Part shown: one piece after another, positions 1 through 12,625 of the stretch
Layout: every line of letters begins with the position of its first letter
How positions within the stretch are numbered: position 1 is the stretch's first letter
NCBI GenBank assembly: GCA_944548615.1
Contig: OX155951.1
Location: 41,890,113 to 41,954,112, forward strand
DNA length: 64,000 nt
Direction: 5' to 3'
Origin: Micropterix aruncella
Lineage: Eukaryota; Arthropoda; Insecta; Lepidoptera; Micropterigidae
Made by a program: the position numbers and the translations under genes
The notes under the pieces: generated by a model
What the model was told of the DNA's origin: nothing
The model's database searches: none
Seen by the model: the letters and a program-made list of their open reading frames with translations, nothing else

Positions 1-79
1 GAATTTAAGTTTTCTTTACCCATGTAATTATTTTTGTTAGTACAATAAAGGTATTTTTCATTTCATTTCATTTTCATTT
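1..79 (+). repeat. 3' end of a retroposon
   Basis: An AATAAA signal (about 44-49) is followed by a short array of ATTTC units ending in TTTG. This is the usual 3' terminus of a non-LTR retroposon. The body lies outside the window, so the family is unknown. Confidence 0.45.
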
Positions 80-1870
80 GAATGTTGTGAATTTAGTAAT
101 TCTTTCTTGGATATTTTTTATTACTCATTTTATTCTTAAATTAATTTGTTCATATTTACAGAATCAAATAATATTTTTTTTTCAATTTCCTTACGTATGT
201 TTCTTTATGTAGTTCATTCCTGCAGTATAAGAGTAAATAGTTACCTAAAGAGAAAATTAAGTCAAAACGAATTGGTAAGCCGGTCAAGCAATAGATCGAA
301 TGGTAAACGTTATTGGAATGGAACAGATGTTCTCTATTTGTATTACAATGCATCACTGGATTTGCGAATTAGGCGTTGAACTTTGAGCAATGTCGCAAAA
401 GTAAGACTGCAACTAACAATTCGTGACTCTTGTAATATTTCCAGGCATGATTATCATGACATCACCAATTGAGAGTCATGATATATTTGAGTTTTCTAAT
501 GCTTGAGTAAAGGTAAAGCTCTAATGCTTGGGTAAAGGTAAAGTAAAAAACTGGCTTCTAGATATTGGGCGTTCAAAAACTAAAGATCTTATTAGTACTG
601 TAGGGTGAATATTTAAAAAAACATGTATTTGTAAAATAGTGCAATATTACCTACATATCATTTTCTTATACATATATATTAGAATGTAGTTTTTATTCAT
701 ATATTAATATATATTATTACTTATTTTCCACTTAAATTTATTGAATATAATGTAAAGTTTACTTTATTTTAGTCCTAAATTGCATACATATTTTTTTTCT
801 ACTTTAAATTTTACTTTAATTTGTGTAAACAACACATTTGTTAGATTTAGAAATATTTGAAAATTGATCACATTCGTCAGTTCGCGAGTTACAAACATAC
901 AGTTGGTATAACACACCACAGCCAGAGACAGTCCTTCTAGGCCTAGTTGGTTGTGCGATTTCGCCTCATTCGGATATGCTAGCATATTTATATGCATAGA
1001 GCTATGTTTCTCGCTATAATAATGTTTGTTTTTAATTATTCCTCATGTACAAACAGTATGCATGTCCTTTTTTTCTTGTACCTACATTATAAATAAATAA
1101 AGATATGGCACGTTGTATCATATTATAGGGCGTTCTTAGGAAGCTAGATAAATCACGTTTGGGTTAGATTGATTAAGGTTGCTTTATTTCTGAGTTGACA
1201 GCTGACAAAATAACCTAACAGTGTTTCCATTACGACCTTGTTTCGCGAGATGCCCTAATCTTTCTATCCACAGTGTGTTGCCTCCCTCTATGTCGCTCAT
1301 TTATCGATTTTATCGAAACTGGGTTACAAATAATAATGATGCCACTTTCTTAAGAGTAGGCACTGTGTTTCGTAGGATCATAATTGTAGGATTTCCATAA
1401 TTTCGTATTTCCAAATCCATAATTTCGTAGGATCATAATTGCAGAAATATTATGAATTGTATAACTTTAAATTATAAACGGATAGGTAAAAAAGTCTTTA
1501 GTGCATTCGAATTAAAACCTCATTTTGTTAAACCCTACATACTAAGAGAAATAAGCGGAGAAAACAAAGAAAATATTCAAAAATGATTTTGCTGGATTCA
1601 TATTATCGTTTAGTTAAAATATTTGTAAACAAGCATAGCTCATTAGACTTCAAAGTCAGTAAGTATATATGTAAATATTTATTTCACAAAACATGTGCAA
1701 ACGGTGGACTTATTTTATAATAACAATATCTTACAGCCAAATATTAAAAATAGGAATAAAAAAAGTGTGGCGATAAGATAGTACTAGCTTGCGTAATATA
1801 TAATAAACAGATAAAATTAAATTTAATAATTAATGCTTAATTTCATTTTTACTTTACCGGCCTACCAACC
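80..1870. other. No recognised gene
   Basis: AT-rich sequence without a convincing coding segment. A small direct repeat (cgtaggatcataattg) occurs near 1371 and 1426. Short ORFs lack coding character. Probably intronic or intergenic. Confidence 0.4.
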
Positions 1871-2050
1871 GATGAGGAGATAACGTATTGTGAACGCTCT
1901 TCTGTGTGTCTGTGCGTCTGTCTGTCTCTGTGTGTGTATTCCTCCACGATAGCGCCCAAACGCTTCATCCGATTGAGCTGAAATTTGGCATGAAGGCATC
2001 ATTTGGTCATGGCAAGAGTTTAAAATATTATGGTTGTAAAACCCCATCAG
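1871..2050 (-). repeat. Dispersed repeat with (GT)n tract
   Basis: A CT/GT-rich microsatellite is followed by a block around 1943-2045 (core CCACGATAGCGCCCAAACG). The reverse complement of this block recurs at 27911-27995, again next to a (CA)n tract. The shared block plus microsatellite marks one interspersed family with copies in opposite orientation. Confidence 0.6.
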
Positions 2051-3125
2051 AGGGCATGCTAGTCATACTTTAATCTCGAAATATTGGACTTAGAGATCTT
2101 GGGCGATTGACTTGAAAATTCAAACTTAGACTTCTGAGGGGTCAAGTGAGCTTTGTGATTTATAAAAAGAATGAATCATTGCAATCCGTTGGCCAACGGC
2201 CCGTTTTTAAAGGAAAGTGAAATCAGCCGATTGACTTGAAATCGGATGGCCAACTCGCCGTTTGTAGTATAATTTTATTAGAATGGGGACAGGGAGTCGT
2301 GGGTTTGGCGCGCGGCGGGGCTTGTCTGCTTGACGGCAAAATCTTGAGTTGACACAACCGATTTTAATTCTAAAATCAGCATTATGTCCAAAAAAAGAAA
2401 AAGGGATGGCGTGGGGCGGGAAAGGTAAACATACGTATAATTCGAGACAAAATGTTCTTTCAAATATTTAAGTGATAAGTTACTGTGCAATTCGTATCTT
2501 CGATGTGAGCTGATTCCCTAACCGAGTGGCCTAGATTAAAAAATATTATGCTGAAATGCTGGACCGATGAAACGGTATTAAGAGAGAGTTAGTATTACTA
2601 TGACTGGAACGTAGAAGAAGGTCATGGCTAGAGAGTGGCACCAATAAATCCTTCAGATACGTCAGAGATTTGGGCCGAAAAAGACTTGATAGAGTAGTGG
2701 CAAAATAAGTGCCTACGGTTATGGATAGTAATCCAAGTTTCTGCCGAAAGTCCGCAGGTCAAATATATACCGTATGCAGGCATATTTAAGGCGGTCGAGC
2801 TTGTTCAAGACACCTTCCTTTGCATCCAGATAACAAACGACGGCGTAGTATAAGATTGGATGTAAAACAGTCTGAGCTAACATTTGCTACAAACTTGAAG
2901 GTGCTTATGTTAACGATTGAGGCTGTGAAAGGATAAGTTAGACCTATCAACTTATTGGCGTATAAATTGACATCGGGATATCCTAGTAAACATCGTAATC
3001 TAATAGTCATAAAGCTATTTTGACTCATTTTTAGATGACTGCCCAACAAAAAAGGAGTGTATTTTGTTCAGGTTTCATCTATATACGTTTTCCGTTTCTT
3101 TATTCAACCATAGCGCATGCAGCGA
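2051..3125. other. No recognised gene
   Basis: A GC-richer patch lies at 2281-2450. I see no domain, no splice-bounded coding exon and no clear repeat. Likely old transposon sequence. Confidence 0.35.
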
Positions 3126-3370
3126 TTTAAAAGCGTGTAGTATTGTTAGAACCGTTATGTCATCCCGAGTTCTATACGGTAACAAGTGTAGAAATATCAA
3201 GAAGGTAATAGTCTAAATATCCAAATATCTAAATGTTCACAAATTAACATAAATATACCGTATTTAATGTCAAATGGAAGGTCTGATTGAATACATTTCA
3301 AATATGTATATACGGCTATTTATATGGATATATACATAAACTACAAATATTTATTTAAAAAAAACCGTAA
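3126..3370 (+). repeat. Dispersed repeat, copy 1 (matches 57110-57325 inverted)
   Basis: The segment holding gtattgttagaaccgttatg, a CATCCCGAG block and the later AAGGTCTGATT stretch is matched, diverged and reverse-complemented, at 57110-57325. Two dispersed copies in opposite orientation imply an uncharacterised element. No coding capacity is visible. Confidence 0.5.
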
Positions 3371-4149
3371 TGAAAATATTTTTAAATACAATAGTTCACT
3401 ATCTGTAACGGCAGTCGTGTTTTTCTATTCTTTTTTAAATATATTTACTTGTTATCGATATTTCTCAGCCTATTACTCAAGATAAATAGAATATGATAAA
3501 TTAAAACCTTATCCATGTGGAATTTTAGATTTTTATCTAATATTTATAGAAGAAACATTCGCAATTATACCATAAATTTCTATCATGTACCAGCCCCCCC
3601 CCCCACCATTTATAGTAGTTTTGGCACTGACGAGTAGACACTCTAATAATAAAGTCTAACGCCTCCATAGAAACATAGTAATTTTTGGAGCGCGATAATA
3701 TCGTGAAAAACGCGATAATATCGTGCCGAAAACGAAACCATTTCGCGAACGGGAAATAGAAACATAACTGTAAAAAAAAAGAGAGAGAGAGAGATCTTTC
3801 ATTAAATTGAATTCGGACGGGATAGGGATTAGTGGAATTTAATAAAGTCTTGTCACCAAAAAAAATGTTTGTAATGCGTTTGTGAAAAGTTGCCAATCGT
3901 ATAGGCTTTATCAACTCTGGATAATGTATAACTCATGAGCTTACATTACTCGGACTCGTTTTCCCATATGGAAACATAAAAAGGACTAGTTATCATTATA
4001 AAATAGAATATTGGCCAGATTCTGTCGTTTACACGAATGAAAAATATTTCAAAAACATTGTCCTTTTTTTAAATCCACAAAAAAAGCCTAAAAGGTATTT
4101 TACAGAATATTTACGAAACAATTACAGAATGACGAAAAACTTTCTTAAT
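3371..4149. other. No gene; short simple repeats
   Basis: Contains a ~12-base C run near 3593-3605, a GA-rich run near 3780-3795 and two adjacent copies of cgcgataatatcgtg (about 3690-3725). The 125-residue minus-strand reading across this stretch runs through these simple repeats and has no domain. Confidence 0.4.
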
Positions 4150-4925
4150 TTTTCGGTTTAAACGTTAAACCATTATAAGAAGACGGGATTCGCCGATGAA
4201 ATAACGTACTTTTACATTGTTTTCCTTATTTTCTCGTATTTCCATTTGACTTCATGGCAAATCGATTAATTTTATTTTCAAAGAGTAGGTATAAGCTATA
4301 TTTATATGATGAATGGATGGAGGGTGTTCGATCTCTGGCGATAAAGGGCCCTTAAACCTACAATATCCTCATCACGTAAAAACAAGAATACCAAAACCCG
4401 ATCCTTGGACTCGAATATATTTTTTCTTATTCGCTTCATCCAATGAACAAGTTCTTAAAAGTTTTTTTTATTATATATACAAATATACATAATATTACAG
4501 CATTTTATTTTATTTTGTAAACATACATTAGAAAATCATGTAAATATTTCATAGTAATCTTCAATCAAGTCAATCCAGAACAAAGTTTTGAGCACTTTTT
4601 TTACATTTAATGACCATATCAAGCTTTTATTAATTTGGTGTCATGGTTGGCTGATAACAACCCAGAAACTTTTACTCATATATTTTTTTAAATATATGTT
4701 CAATTAAATCACGTTTATATACAAATTTTGCGATATAAACGTGAAACCAATATAATAACGTGGTTTCTATTGTTTTGCTTTGTTTCCTAATTTCATTTCC
4801 TCACGAGTGTTTTTTTTTTCAAGGAATACAAGCTTTGATTTTATGATGAATGGTGAATGGTGATCGTTCGCCGGCGATAAAGGGCCCGTAAACCTACAAA
4901 CCACATAAAATCTGTTCATCAAATA
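4150..4925 (+). repeat. Pair of diverged direct repeats
   Basis: Two similar blocks, about 4150-4400 and 4720-4925, share an AAACGT(T/G)AAACCA stretch, then 'gatgaatgg' and the core GGCGATAAAGGGCCC, then TAAACCTACAA, in the same order. They are diverged tandem or dispersed copies of an unknown sequence, with no coding capacity. Confidence 0.5.
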
Positions 4926-5706
4926 TAAAAATAAGAAGGTTTTAAGTAAACAATAACCTAAATATATAGGGATTATAACGACAATAGCTATTTTTCAGCA
5001 CATCTGTCATTCTTGTAGTGGATCTTTTTTCGAACTCAGGATTGTCTATAAACCCATTTAGACATAACAACAAACATGTTAAATAGGAATGCAGAGTTCT
5101 GTTAGATAAAATTGCACACTTTCATTCAACATCACTATAGAACAGAAGAGATGTAGGTTGCGAGCATTGCCAAGAGTTACAGACTGGCTTACTTCGCATA
5201 GCACGTCCTATCATAGTCACGCAAGAGCAACGAACTCGTAGGATACGCTATAGACTAATTTTATTAAAATGGACTTTCGAAAGTTGACTGAGCGTCACGC
5301 CCAATCGTGTAACGTTAAAGCGCTCTGCGAAAGTTACAAATGAATATTAAAATCAAAGTTAGAATATAAGCTCCTCGCCTGTGCTGCTTAAGTTGGCGTA
5401 TATTTACGCTTGCGCCATGGCGAGGAAGCACAACCGTTGTCAATTGAATAGCAAGTAAATATATTCATAAGAATAAAAACAAAGCTGGCGTTATACAAAG
5501 CGAACTATTGTATTTATAATTATTTTTATTACGATTTTTATGAAATATTTGCGGTTTATGATTTTATCCATAGAGCGTGGTTTATTTATTTATCCATATT
5601 TATGTTTTGATCTTCTTGTCCCACGAGATTGCTGGCATTTTTTATTTTCTCCTAACTCACTGTGGAATTTAGTGAGAGTTACCAGCACAAATATTTTTCT
5701 CACACC
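4926..5706. other. No recognised gene
   Basis: No coding motif. A small inverted match (cctcgcc ... ggcgagg) spans about 5373-5426. Otherwise anonymous sequence. Confidence 0.35.
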
Positions 5707-6340
5707 CAACACTGAATGAATGAATGAAAATATCTTTATTGCACAATAAAATTAAGGTACAATAGCGGACTTATTACTAGGTACATAACGATATCTTCCA
5801 GTCAACCAACATGCTGGTTTGAAAAGAAGAGTAGGCAAGAAATAAGAAGTACAATATGATACAGAAAGACAAAATGAAATGTTAAATTAAAGCATTTATT
5901 ATGCATTTTGTGTGTATATAAAGTAAAAAGTGAATAAATAAATAAATAAATAAATTATATAGTAAGACATAATACATATATATATATATACATTTATTAT
6001 ATATTAACAATTAAATAAATAAATAAATACATAAACTGCCAAAATAAGGTAAGGAAAGGGAGGGGACAACGTAAAGGTTAAAATTTATGGTTCATATTTA
6101 TTGTGAAAGGAAGTGCTTTTTCAATGATTGCTTAAAGGTAGACAGCTATACTCTCGGAAAAGGTCATTGGAAGAATATATTTGGGTTTTTTTATTGATCT
6201 CCCTCAGTATAGCCTTTTACGCTTTGTAATGAGTGGTCAGCAGCGTTTATGCCGCACAACCCCAATTTACGATGCCATATCGAATAACGGACTCGCAGAC
6301 AGCAAAGTAGACACTTCTTAGCGTGATGGAAGCTTTTAAC
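5707..6340 (-). pseudogene. 3' end of a non-LTR retrotransposon (RT C-terminus, broken)
   Basis: On the minus strand about 6330 to 6098 reads as the C-terminal tail of a jockey/CR1-type reverse-transcriptase polyprotein. It has a segment ending VIRYGIVNWG, like the 'SYGIxxWG' signature of such tails, then several in-frame stops, then LSTFKQSLKKHFL before a final TAA at 6098-6100. Downstream comes a 3' untranslated region with AATAAA and a tail of ATTC-type units (5712-5730). The element is 5'-truncated and dead. The family is inferred from hand translation only. Confidence 0.65.
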
Positions 6341-6940
6341 TACGCCTTGAATTTATAGTCGAATATTGATCAATATTACAGTACTAGCCAATACTTATCG
6401 TACCTGAGTACCAGTTTTCATTTTATAGTCTAGTCCAATATAGCGAGTGATACACCCCTCGAACGTGTAACGTCCCTTCCGGGATGATAACCGACCCACG
6501 GCAAAATGTGTAACGTCCCTTCCGGGACGCAGCGCTCGCAGCTGCGAAAAATGCCGTTCAAAATTCGAAATGCTGTTCTATGTGCAATGGTTCGGTGCCA
6601 AGCATCAGACCACCTCTACTTGAGTAATAGATCAAAACGTCAGACGTCACATTAAATGGCCAATACGTTTGACAGTAATACCGCTAGATACGAACAAATT
6701 CCAGAATACTTGAGCCATACTTATCGGATATGGCTGATTTTATCATCTATCGAACACATCCAATAGGTACCTCATATCCCACTGTACTCTGGAAATACTT
6801 AGCTAAGCATTACTCAAGTACTGAACCGATACTCGACTTTAAATTGGAGTGTAAGAGGCCAGAGCCCTTCAAAACATGATAATCCTTTATCTAACTCGAG
6901 TGTAGAGTAATATTTAACACTTTAAATCTGTATCACATAC
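6341..6940. other. Intron-like sequence with two 20-bp direct repeats
   Basis: Follows the 3' (donor) side of the 6941-7042 exon on the minus strand. Contains two exact copies of gtgtaacgtcccttccggga (6465-6484 and 6508-6527), whose TCCCTTCCGGGA part is close to palindromic. No coding signal. Confidence 0.5.
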
Positions 6941-7042
6941 CTGTCGGTGTTAAAGGGACTCGTCCAGGACTATTCTCGTTCGTATCATCAGCTGCAGTTG
7001 TGGAGGTGAGTAACGGCAGAAGTCCGCCAGAATTGGCAGTAC
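6941..7042 (-). CDS. Host-gene exon, phase 1-1, product unknown
   Basis: A 102-nt minus-strand segment is bounded by an acceptor (T-rich run then AAG, exon starting at 7042) and a strong donor (CAG|GTATGT, exon ending at 6941). It is open in one frame and reads a Ser/Thr/Pro-rich stretch including SGGLLPLLTSTTAADDTN and ending SPGRVPLTPT. It takes two bases to complete its first codon. The upstream candidate exon (14301-14472) ends with exactly one spare base (G), so the junction makes a glycine codon and the frame continues. It ends one base into a codon, so it is 34 codons with symmetric phase and could be a cassette exon. I recognise no domain; it reads like a disordered linker. Confidence 0.7.
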
Positions 7043-8599
7043 CTTAAAAAATAATAAAATAATAATGTTTTATATTTTCTAGGTTTATGCACAATTATAT
7101 AAGGATATACTCGTATGTATTAATAGAATGAATACCTAAACCTCAATACCCAACCGGCATTCTAATATAAGGGATATCGTTAGTTAGAGTATGTTTCGAT
7201 CCCGGCTAAAGCTGTATTTGCCCTCATAGTAATCTATTCTTACGCTTATACACTGAGAAAAATATTGGATTGATTCTTACATTACCATTTTGTTATTACG
7301 GTTTAATACAGAATACAGATAGTAGTTTCTTGGCTGTTATTATTAATAATCTCCTAATAACTACCACTCTCCACAAGAAAGATGGAAACAAAGGAGTTTG
7401 AGTATAAGCTGGGTGATTTTTTGAGCATACCAATTGTTTTAAATGGGATTAACATTAATATGTAACTTTCAGGTACCTCATTGTAGATTTTATTGTTTAA
7501 GAATAATATTATGAATTTAATATTTAATTGTAGATTACAGTGTTTAACGTAACATACCTGACCATATACATACGTTGTTTTTTTCCAATTTTGTTTTGAT
7601 AGTTTCTATTGTGTGTTTATTTTTTGTATAGAGTGCCTAAGATGATTATTAATATTCTTATAATAATTATTTATTTTATATGTATACTCATGTACATGGA
7701 TTCAGCTGTATTTTATTTTTATTTTATTTCTCTGCCGTGTAAAGCCGATTTTAGTCAACGCTATTGTCAAATTAATATTTTTGCTTTAATAGTTTTATAT
7801 CTACATATTATTATATTAATATATTATGTAACAGAAATTCCGTTTTTTCGCGCTTCGGTCACGAAAAAAAAGGGTTAGTTTTCAGGGTTTTCTATAAGCT
7901 TTTCATGTCCCGAAACGTTGTGTATTGTTGCTTTTCCGAAATTCTCAAAATTTTCCCTGACAGCTGTCAGATGTCCATAACATTAGTGTTGCCATTATTG
8001 AAATAACCTAATAAAATAAAAAAACTAAATTTAAATAAATTTCAAGTATTAAATTATAATTCTAATTATAAAGAAAACACTACATAAAACTTTACTTTTA
8101 TTAGTTTTTTTGGGAATAAATCTACCTTTTATGCCATCATAGAGTAGAGACATTCGTGTTTTTGGTAATGGTGAGTTGGCAAGACGAGTTCCTGCCGGTA
8201 TTCACTTCCTGTTTCGAAGATGGCGGGGTCAGGGCTGGTGCTCCGGCTTCGCCGCGGAAGAACAAAAGCTTTTTAGAGAGAGAGGGAGAGAGAGAAAAAA
8301 AAACTAAAAGGGAATCACCCACTTTGAGTGCAGAATTAAAATATGTAGTGCAAATTACCATTAAACACAGTTTTTACTTGGGCACGCCGGTATAGGCCTC
8401 AAAACATATTGAGAATCCTCGAAATCCATTTCGGATAGAGCCGCCTGCCAATTTTATTGTCAACCTGTCATCACAGACCACATTTTCAACGTTTGATTTT
8501 ATGGTTTTTTTTAAAACCACATTTTCCTTACACATGGTTCGTTAAATTTAAATGCCTTGTGCGTAGGCTCTGGTCAGAAAACGTAATTTCCATGTAATA
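7043..8599. other. Intron sequence, no recognised element
   Basis: Lies between the two minus-strand exons. AT-rich, with a purine-rich GA run near 8276-8300. The plus-strand reading at 8156-8395 runs through that simple repeat and has no domain. Nothing else supportable. Confidence 0.45.
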
Positions 8600-9006
8600 A
8601 TCCAGACTACGATTTTTATAACCTAAAAATTGTATTTTTTTTGATAATTCATTTCTTTTTGTTTATTATATGTAATTCTGCACTGAATTTTATTTGTTTT
8701 ATTTGCGGAAAACCTACCTCTAGGCTAGATTATTAGAAAAGTGTTAAATACCCTCCCCTGAGATTTTGTTCAGCTTTTATTCAGTTTATTTTGTAATTCT
8801 TGTTTCTTTGTTTTTTTTTTTTAATTTAGTTTTCCACGTTTTCCCTTTAAAAACGGGGTGGCGCCTTGTCTAAAGTTGTCTTTCTTATATTTCCGTTATA
8901 ATTACTAGCAACTGACGAATTCTAATATGCGATAATTAGATTTAATTGATAATTCATGCTTGTATTGTATATTCTGAATGAATAAATTGAATACTGAATA
9001 CTGAAT
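8600..9006 (+). repeat. 3' end of a LINE-like retroposon
   Basis: Ends with an AATAAA (about 8980) and tandem GAATACT-type units up to about 9006, as in 3' tails of non-LTR elements. The preceding ~350 bp is non-coding and would be 3' untranslated region. No RT motif is left. Confidence 0.45.
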
Positions 9007-9092
9007 GTCGATGTCGTATCCTTTTTGGAAATAACATTTTGAAGACGTTCTCTAGAGCATTGGGAAACAGTTTTGGGGAAATGTCATCCCCC
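9007..9092 (-). pseudogene. Reverse-transcriptase motif fragment (RTE/CR1-like LINE)
   Basis: Minus-strand translation gives KGARQGDDISPKLF then NALENVFK. This matches the RT block usually written G(V/A)RQGDxxSPxLF in RTE- and CR1-like non-LTR elements. Only ~28 codons survive. The next block (upstream on this strand) is not recognisable, so it is an isolated relic abutting the retroposon tail at 9006. Confidence 0.6.
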
Positions 9093-10325
9093 TGTCTCGC
9101 TCCTTTCTCCGATCAGATCGCTTTAGATGGCCATCGTTGCGGCTTTATATAAAAATTTATTTAAAATTTGTAATCAAATGCAAATTTAATCAAATAATTG
9201 TAATGTTGTATCCTAACAAATGTTATGCTTCAGGTAGTAGTTTCTTGGCTGGAAGTAACGAATATTGTTGTTTAATTCCAGCCCGCGTAAAAGATTACGC
9301 ATACTCGTATATTCTGTTTAACCGCAGAGGCAACCATACGCACGATTCCCGGGGGACCATTACAAAGCCGGGTTAACCAATGCCTATTATTAAATGTACC
9401 GAAACGAGATAAAGCAGAGAGTAGAATCGCCTGCGCGGCTCAAATTTGTGTGCGGGATTCCCGAAAGTAGGCCAGCAGCGCCTGAAAAACAAGAGGCCGA
9501 CCCGGCAACTACCCCTCCCGTGACGTCACGGGCCAGCCCCGCCGGCCGACCGAAGAGCACTCGGGGAATACTTGATACTGCACCCTCCCCCCACTCCTCC
9601 CCCTCTTCACAGCTAATTTACAGCCAATAAAGTTACAATAATGACAGAGCTTTATCGGGGATTAACGGTTACAAAGTTACAAGGAACCGCTCTGTCGTGA
9701 CTGCGTGTTGTAGCCCCTTATTGAATAATTTATCCGCAATAGAATTATTAAGTTTACGCAGCTGTTGCAAATTCCATTTAATGACGGTGTCATCGGGTTC
9801 TTCTTTGCACTAGAATAACCGAGCCATAATTGGGAGGATAGGGAATCGCACTACAATCGAATGTATCGTCAATGGCTCCCAGCTGAGGAGCTCTCCTTGG
9901 CAATGATGACAGTGAATTTAATCCCAATAAAAGCCATCGTGGTATGTGGCACTGGCTTCTCTATATCGACTAGAAGCGGGATTCCGATTAAATAGTAAGA
10001 GTTTCGGTTTATAATAATGCACTTTGCGACGAATTGGGGCGTGCCAGCTCTTTTAGCTCCAGGATGTAATACATCACATCACATTACATTTTCGTCGTGT
10101 CCAATTGACGGCTAAAGACCGCTCTTGAACGTGTCAACACAATTGGGTTATGTAGTAATTTTCGTTACTACTCTTTACTGAACATACATAGGTAGTCAAG
10201 AATTAACTACTAGATTGTCAAACTATAAATATAAATAATCAAAATAGAAGCCTAATATTTGAAGTTGTTAGTATTTCGAAAAGATACGTAGTAAAATTAT
10301 TTATCATAATATTCAAATTGTCAGT
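9093..10325. other. Intron sequence with a GC-rich island
   Basis: About 9400-9600 is strikingly GC- and CpG-rich for this window and contains a TGACGTCA palindrome near 9519. It reads open on the plus strand as a Pro/Ala/Ser-rich stretch (9394-9630) with no domain. It could be a regulatory island, an unrecognised exon or part of a transposon. Flanking sequence is anonymous. Confidence 0.35.
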
Positions 10326-11660
10326 AAAATGTTAAAATCTTTTAGCAAGATATTTGAAAAATTAATTCTTCAGAGGCTAAGTACCTTTTTTGCCGAACAC
10401 AACATCCTTACGCCAAAGCAATTTGGGTTCCGCAAGTCACTATCCACCATAGATGCGATTGCAGGTCTGATGGAAAAACTATTATCTAGCATCGATAAGT
10501 CGAATAAAACTTGTGGCATTTTTTGTGACCTATCCAAGGCCTTTGATTGCGTCGATCACCTTATTTTGCTTCAGAAGCTCGAGCACTACGGCATTAGAGA
10601 TACAGTTCTAAGCCTAATACAATCCTACTTACAAGGACGGACGCAAGTCACTAAAGTCCAAAACAGCTTGAGCAATCACCAAAAAATTACTAAAGGGGTA
10701 CCTCAAGGTTCCATTCTGGGACCCTTTCTTTTTCTTATATACATCAATGATATACCAGAATGCGTGTTTTCTGATAACGATGAAATTGTACTATACGCAG
10801 ATGATACCTCACTAATTTTCAGCGATGCAAATCATGAACAACTAGTTAAGCGAATTGACGTTACCATGGAAAAACTTGGTACTTGGTTTCAATTAAATCA
10901 ATTGTCTCTAAATCTTTATGTCTGTCTCTAAATTAAAATTGATTTAATGCATCTAAATCAAACTCCATCGATTTCTCTCTTCGGCCGTCCCAAAATAATA
11001 TCTTCAGTATTAGCTATGGTGATAAAGTATTAGAAAATGTTGATCATACGAAATTTCTAGGCATTCATATTGATAGCAATCTGCAATGGTCGACTCACCT
11101 AGAAGAACTGAGCAAAAAATTAAGTAGCGCCACATTTGCCATAAAAAAATAAATTGTTATGTGGCTTTGAAGCTTCCAAATCTGTCTACTTTGCCTATTT
11201 CCATTCCCTATTAAGTTATGGCCTTATGTTCTGGGGAATGGCGGCAAATATTATAAGGATCTTTCGCCTACAAAAACGAGCGATTAGAAATCTGTTCTCA
11301 ATATCTTCGCTAACATCTTGCAAGCAGTACTTCATCGAATCTGGTATCATGACTTTGTACGCCGCGTATATATACCAAAACATCATGTATACGAGAAAAA
11401 ATATCGAGACTACCTCAACTAACTCAAATATTCATTCGCATAATACGCGAAATAAAGAGGACTTGCGTCATTTTAAGGTGCGTCTGAGTAAGGTTCGGAA
11501 TAGTCTCTGCCAATCTTACTTATTCTACAACAAACTTCCATTACACATCAGGGGCCTTGGGGAGGTTCACTTTAAGAAAAAGGTACAGGGTATTTTGACT
11601 AAAAACCCCATTTATAGCATTGAGGATTTCGACAATATCAATTTTTCGCAGCTCTATTGA
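10326..11660 (+). pseudogene. Jockey/CR1-type LINE reverse transcriptase, 5'-truncated and frameshifted
   Basis: Reads as the RT domain from just before motif 1 (FSKIFEKLIL) through CDLSKAFDCVDH, KGVPQGSILGPFLF and the catalytic LYADDTSL, in one frame to 10931. It continues after a frameshift in 10932-11150 (VDHTKFLGIHIDSNLQW, typical of the post-RT region) and then in 11154-11660 as the C-terminal domain (LQKRAIRNLF, HSHNTRNKEDLR, YNKLPLHIRG). Endonuclease and ORF1 parts are missing, so the copy is strongly 5'-truncated. It lies within the large host intron, on the opposite strand to the exons. A related C-terminal piece sits inverted at 12286-12625. Confidence 0.85.
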
Positions 11661-12145
11661 CCTACTTGACTATTATTATTCCTTATTCTTTCTATTATTG
11701 ACTATTTTACAATTGCGTTTTTTTTTTGTCTTCTAACTATTTATTGACTATAATTATTATTACTGATTTCTTTGTATTTGTGTTTTTTATTTAAAACATC
11801 TTCCCGTATGATAATTTGTGAAATTATCCAATATTTGTTTGATTATTTAGTACTTAGGATTATATAGAAAATTAGATACAAAATTTTACGAAATTACTTA
11901 AGAATTTTGATTGAAAATATTGGAAAATGTTGTTTCCTCTACATATATAACATAGAAATTCTGCGCTTGGATGTTCAACGTTCATACCTAGAAATACCGA
12001 CGTTCATATCTGATACCTTAATAGGTATTTATATTATACTTGTAATTTTTATTACTTTTGACATAACCAAGTGTAGGAACTCCTATCAACTGGTTTAAAA
12101 TAAAAATAAAAAATAAAATAAATAAATAAAATAATCAAATTAAAT
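11661..12145 (+). repeat. 3' UTR and A-rich tail of the LINE
   Basis: Non-coding sequence follows the LINE stop codon and ends in AAATA/AAAT-type units (about 12098-12135), consistent with the 3' terminus of the 10326-11660 copy. No target-site duplication was identified by eye. Confidence 0.55.
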
Positions 12146-12285
12146 CTACGTTACGCATTTTAAACTATAAGTACAGATATAAGACCATATAAAATAATCA
12201 GGCAATAAGGCTCTACTTTTCAAGTAATTTAAATGGGCACAATATATGAAAAATCATGGCCCTCAAATTCGGGCCTCAATCAGCA

Positions 12286-12625
12286 TCACCTTGATGTTTT
12301 TTTTAATGTTATGTCCTCCAGCTGTTTAAATTTTGTAGGGAGTAGATTATAGATTTTAATGCTAAGGTACAAGTAGCTTTTCTGTACTTTTGCCAGTCGT
12401 ATTCGGGGTACGCATAAAAGGGAGCTACCGCGGGTATGATGCGAGTGAATGTCTGCATTAATTGGTGTTTCTGCTATGTGCTGTCTAGCATACACTAAAC
12501 ACTGGTATATGAACGCCAAATACATAGTCATTACCCTTGCCTTGATGAAATATTCTTTGCATGAGGTCCTAGTCGTTACCTGATACATGCTGCGCAGTGC
12601 TCTCTTTTGCAAAAGTCATATCTGC
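12286..12625 (-). pseudogene. LINE C-terminal domain, related to 11154-11660, inverted
   Basis: The minus strand reads MQKRALRSMY, TRTSCKEYFIKARVMTMY, INADIHSHHTRG and YNLLPTKFKQL. These align block by block with the C-terminal domain of the plus-strand LINE ending at 11660, but the sequences are clearly diverged. It keeps only the last ~110 codons. Two related LINE tails therefore lie tail to tail across about 12145-12285. Confidence 0.75.
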
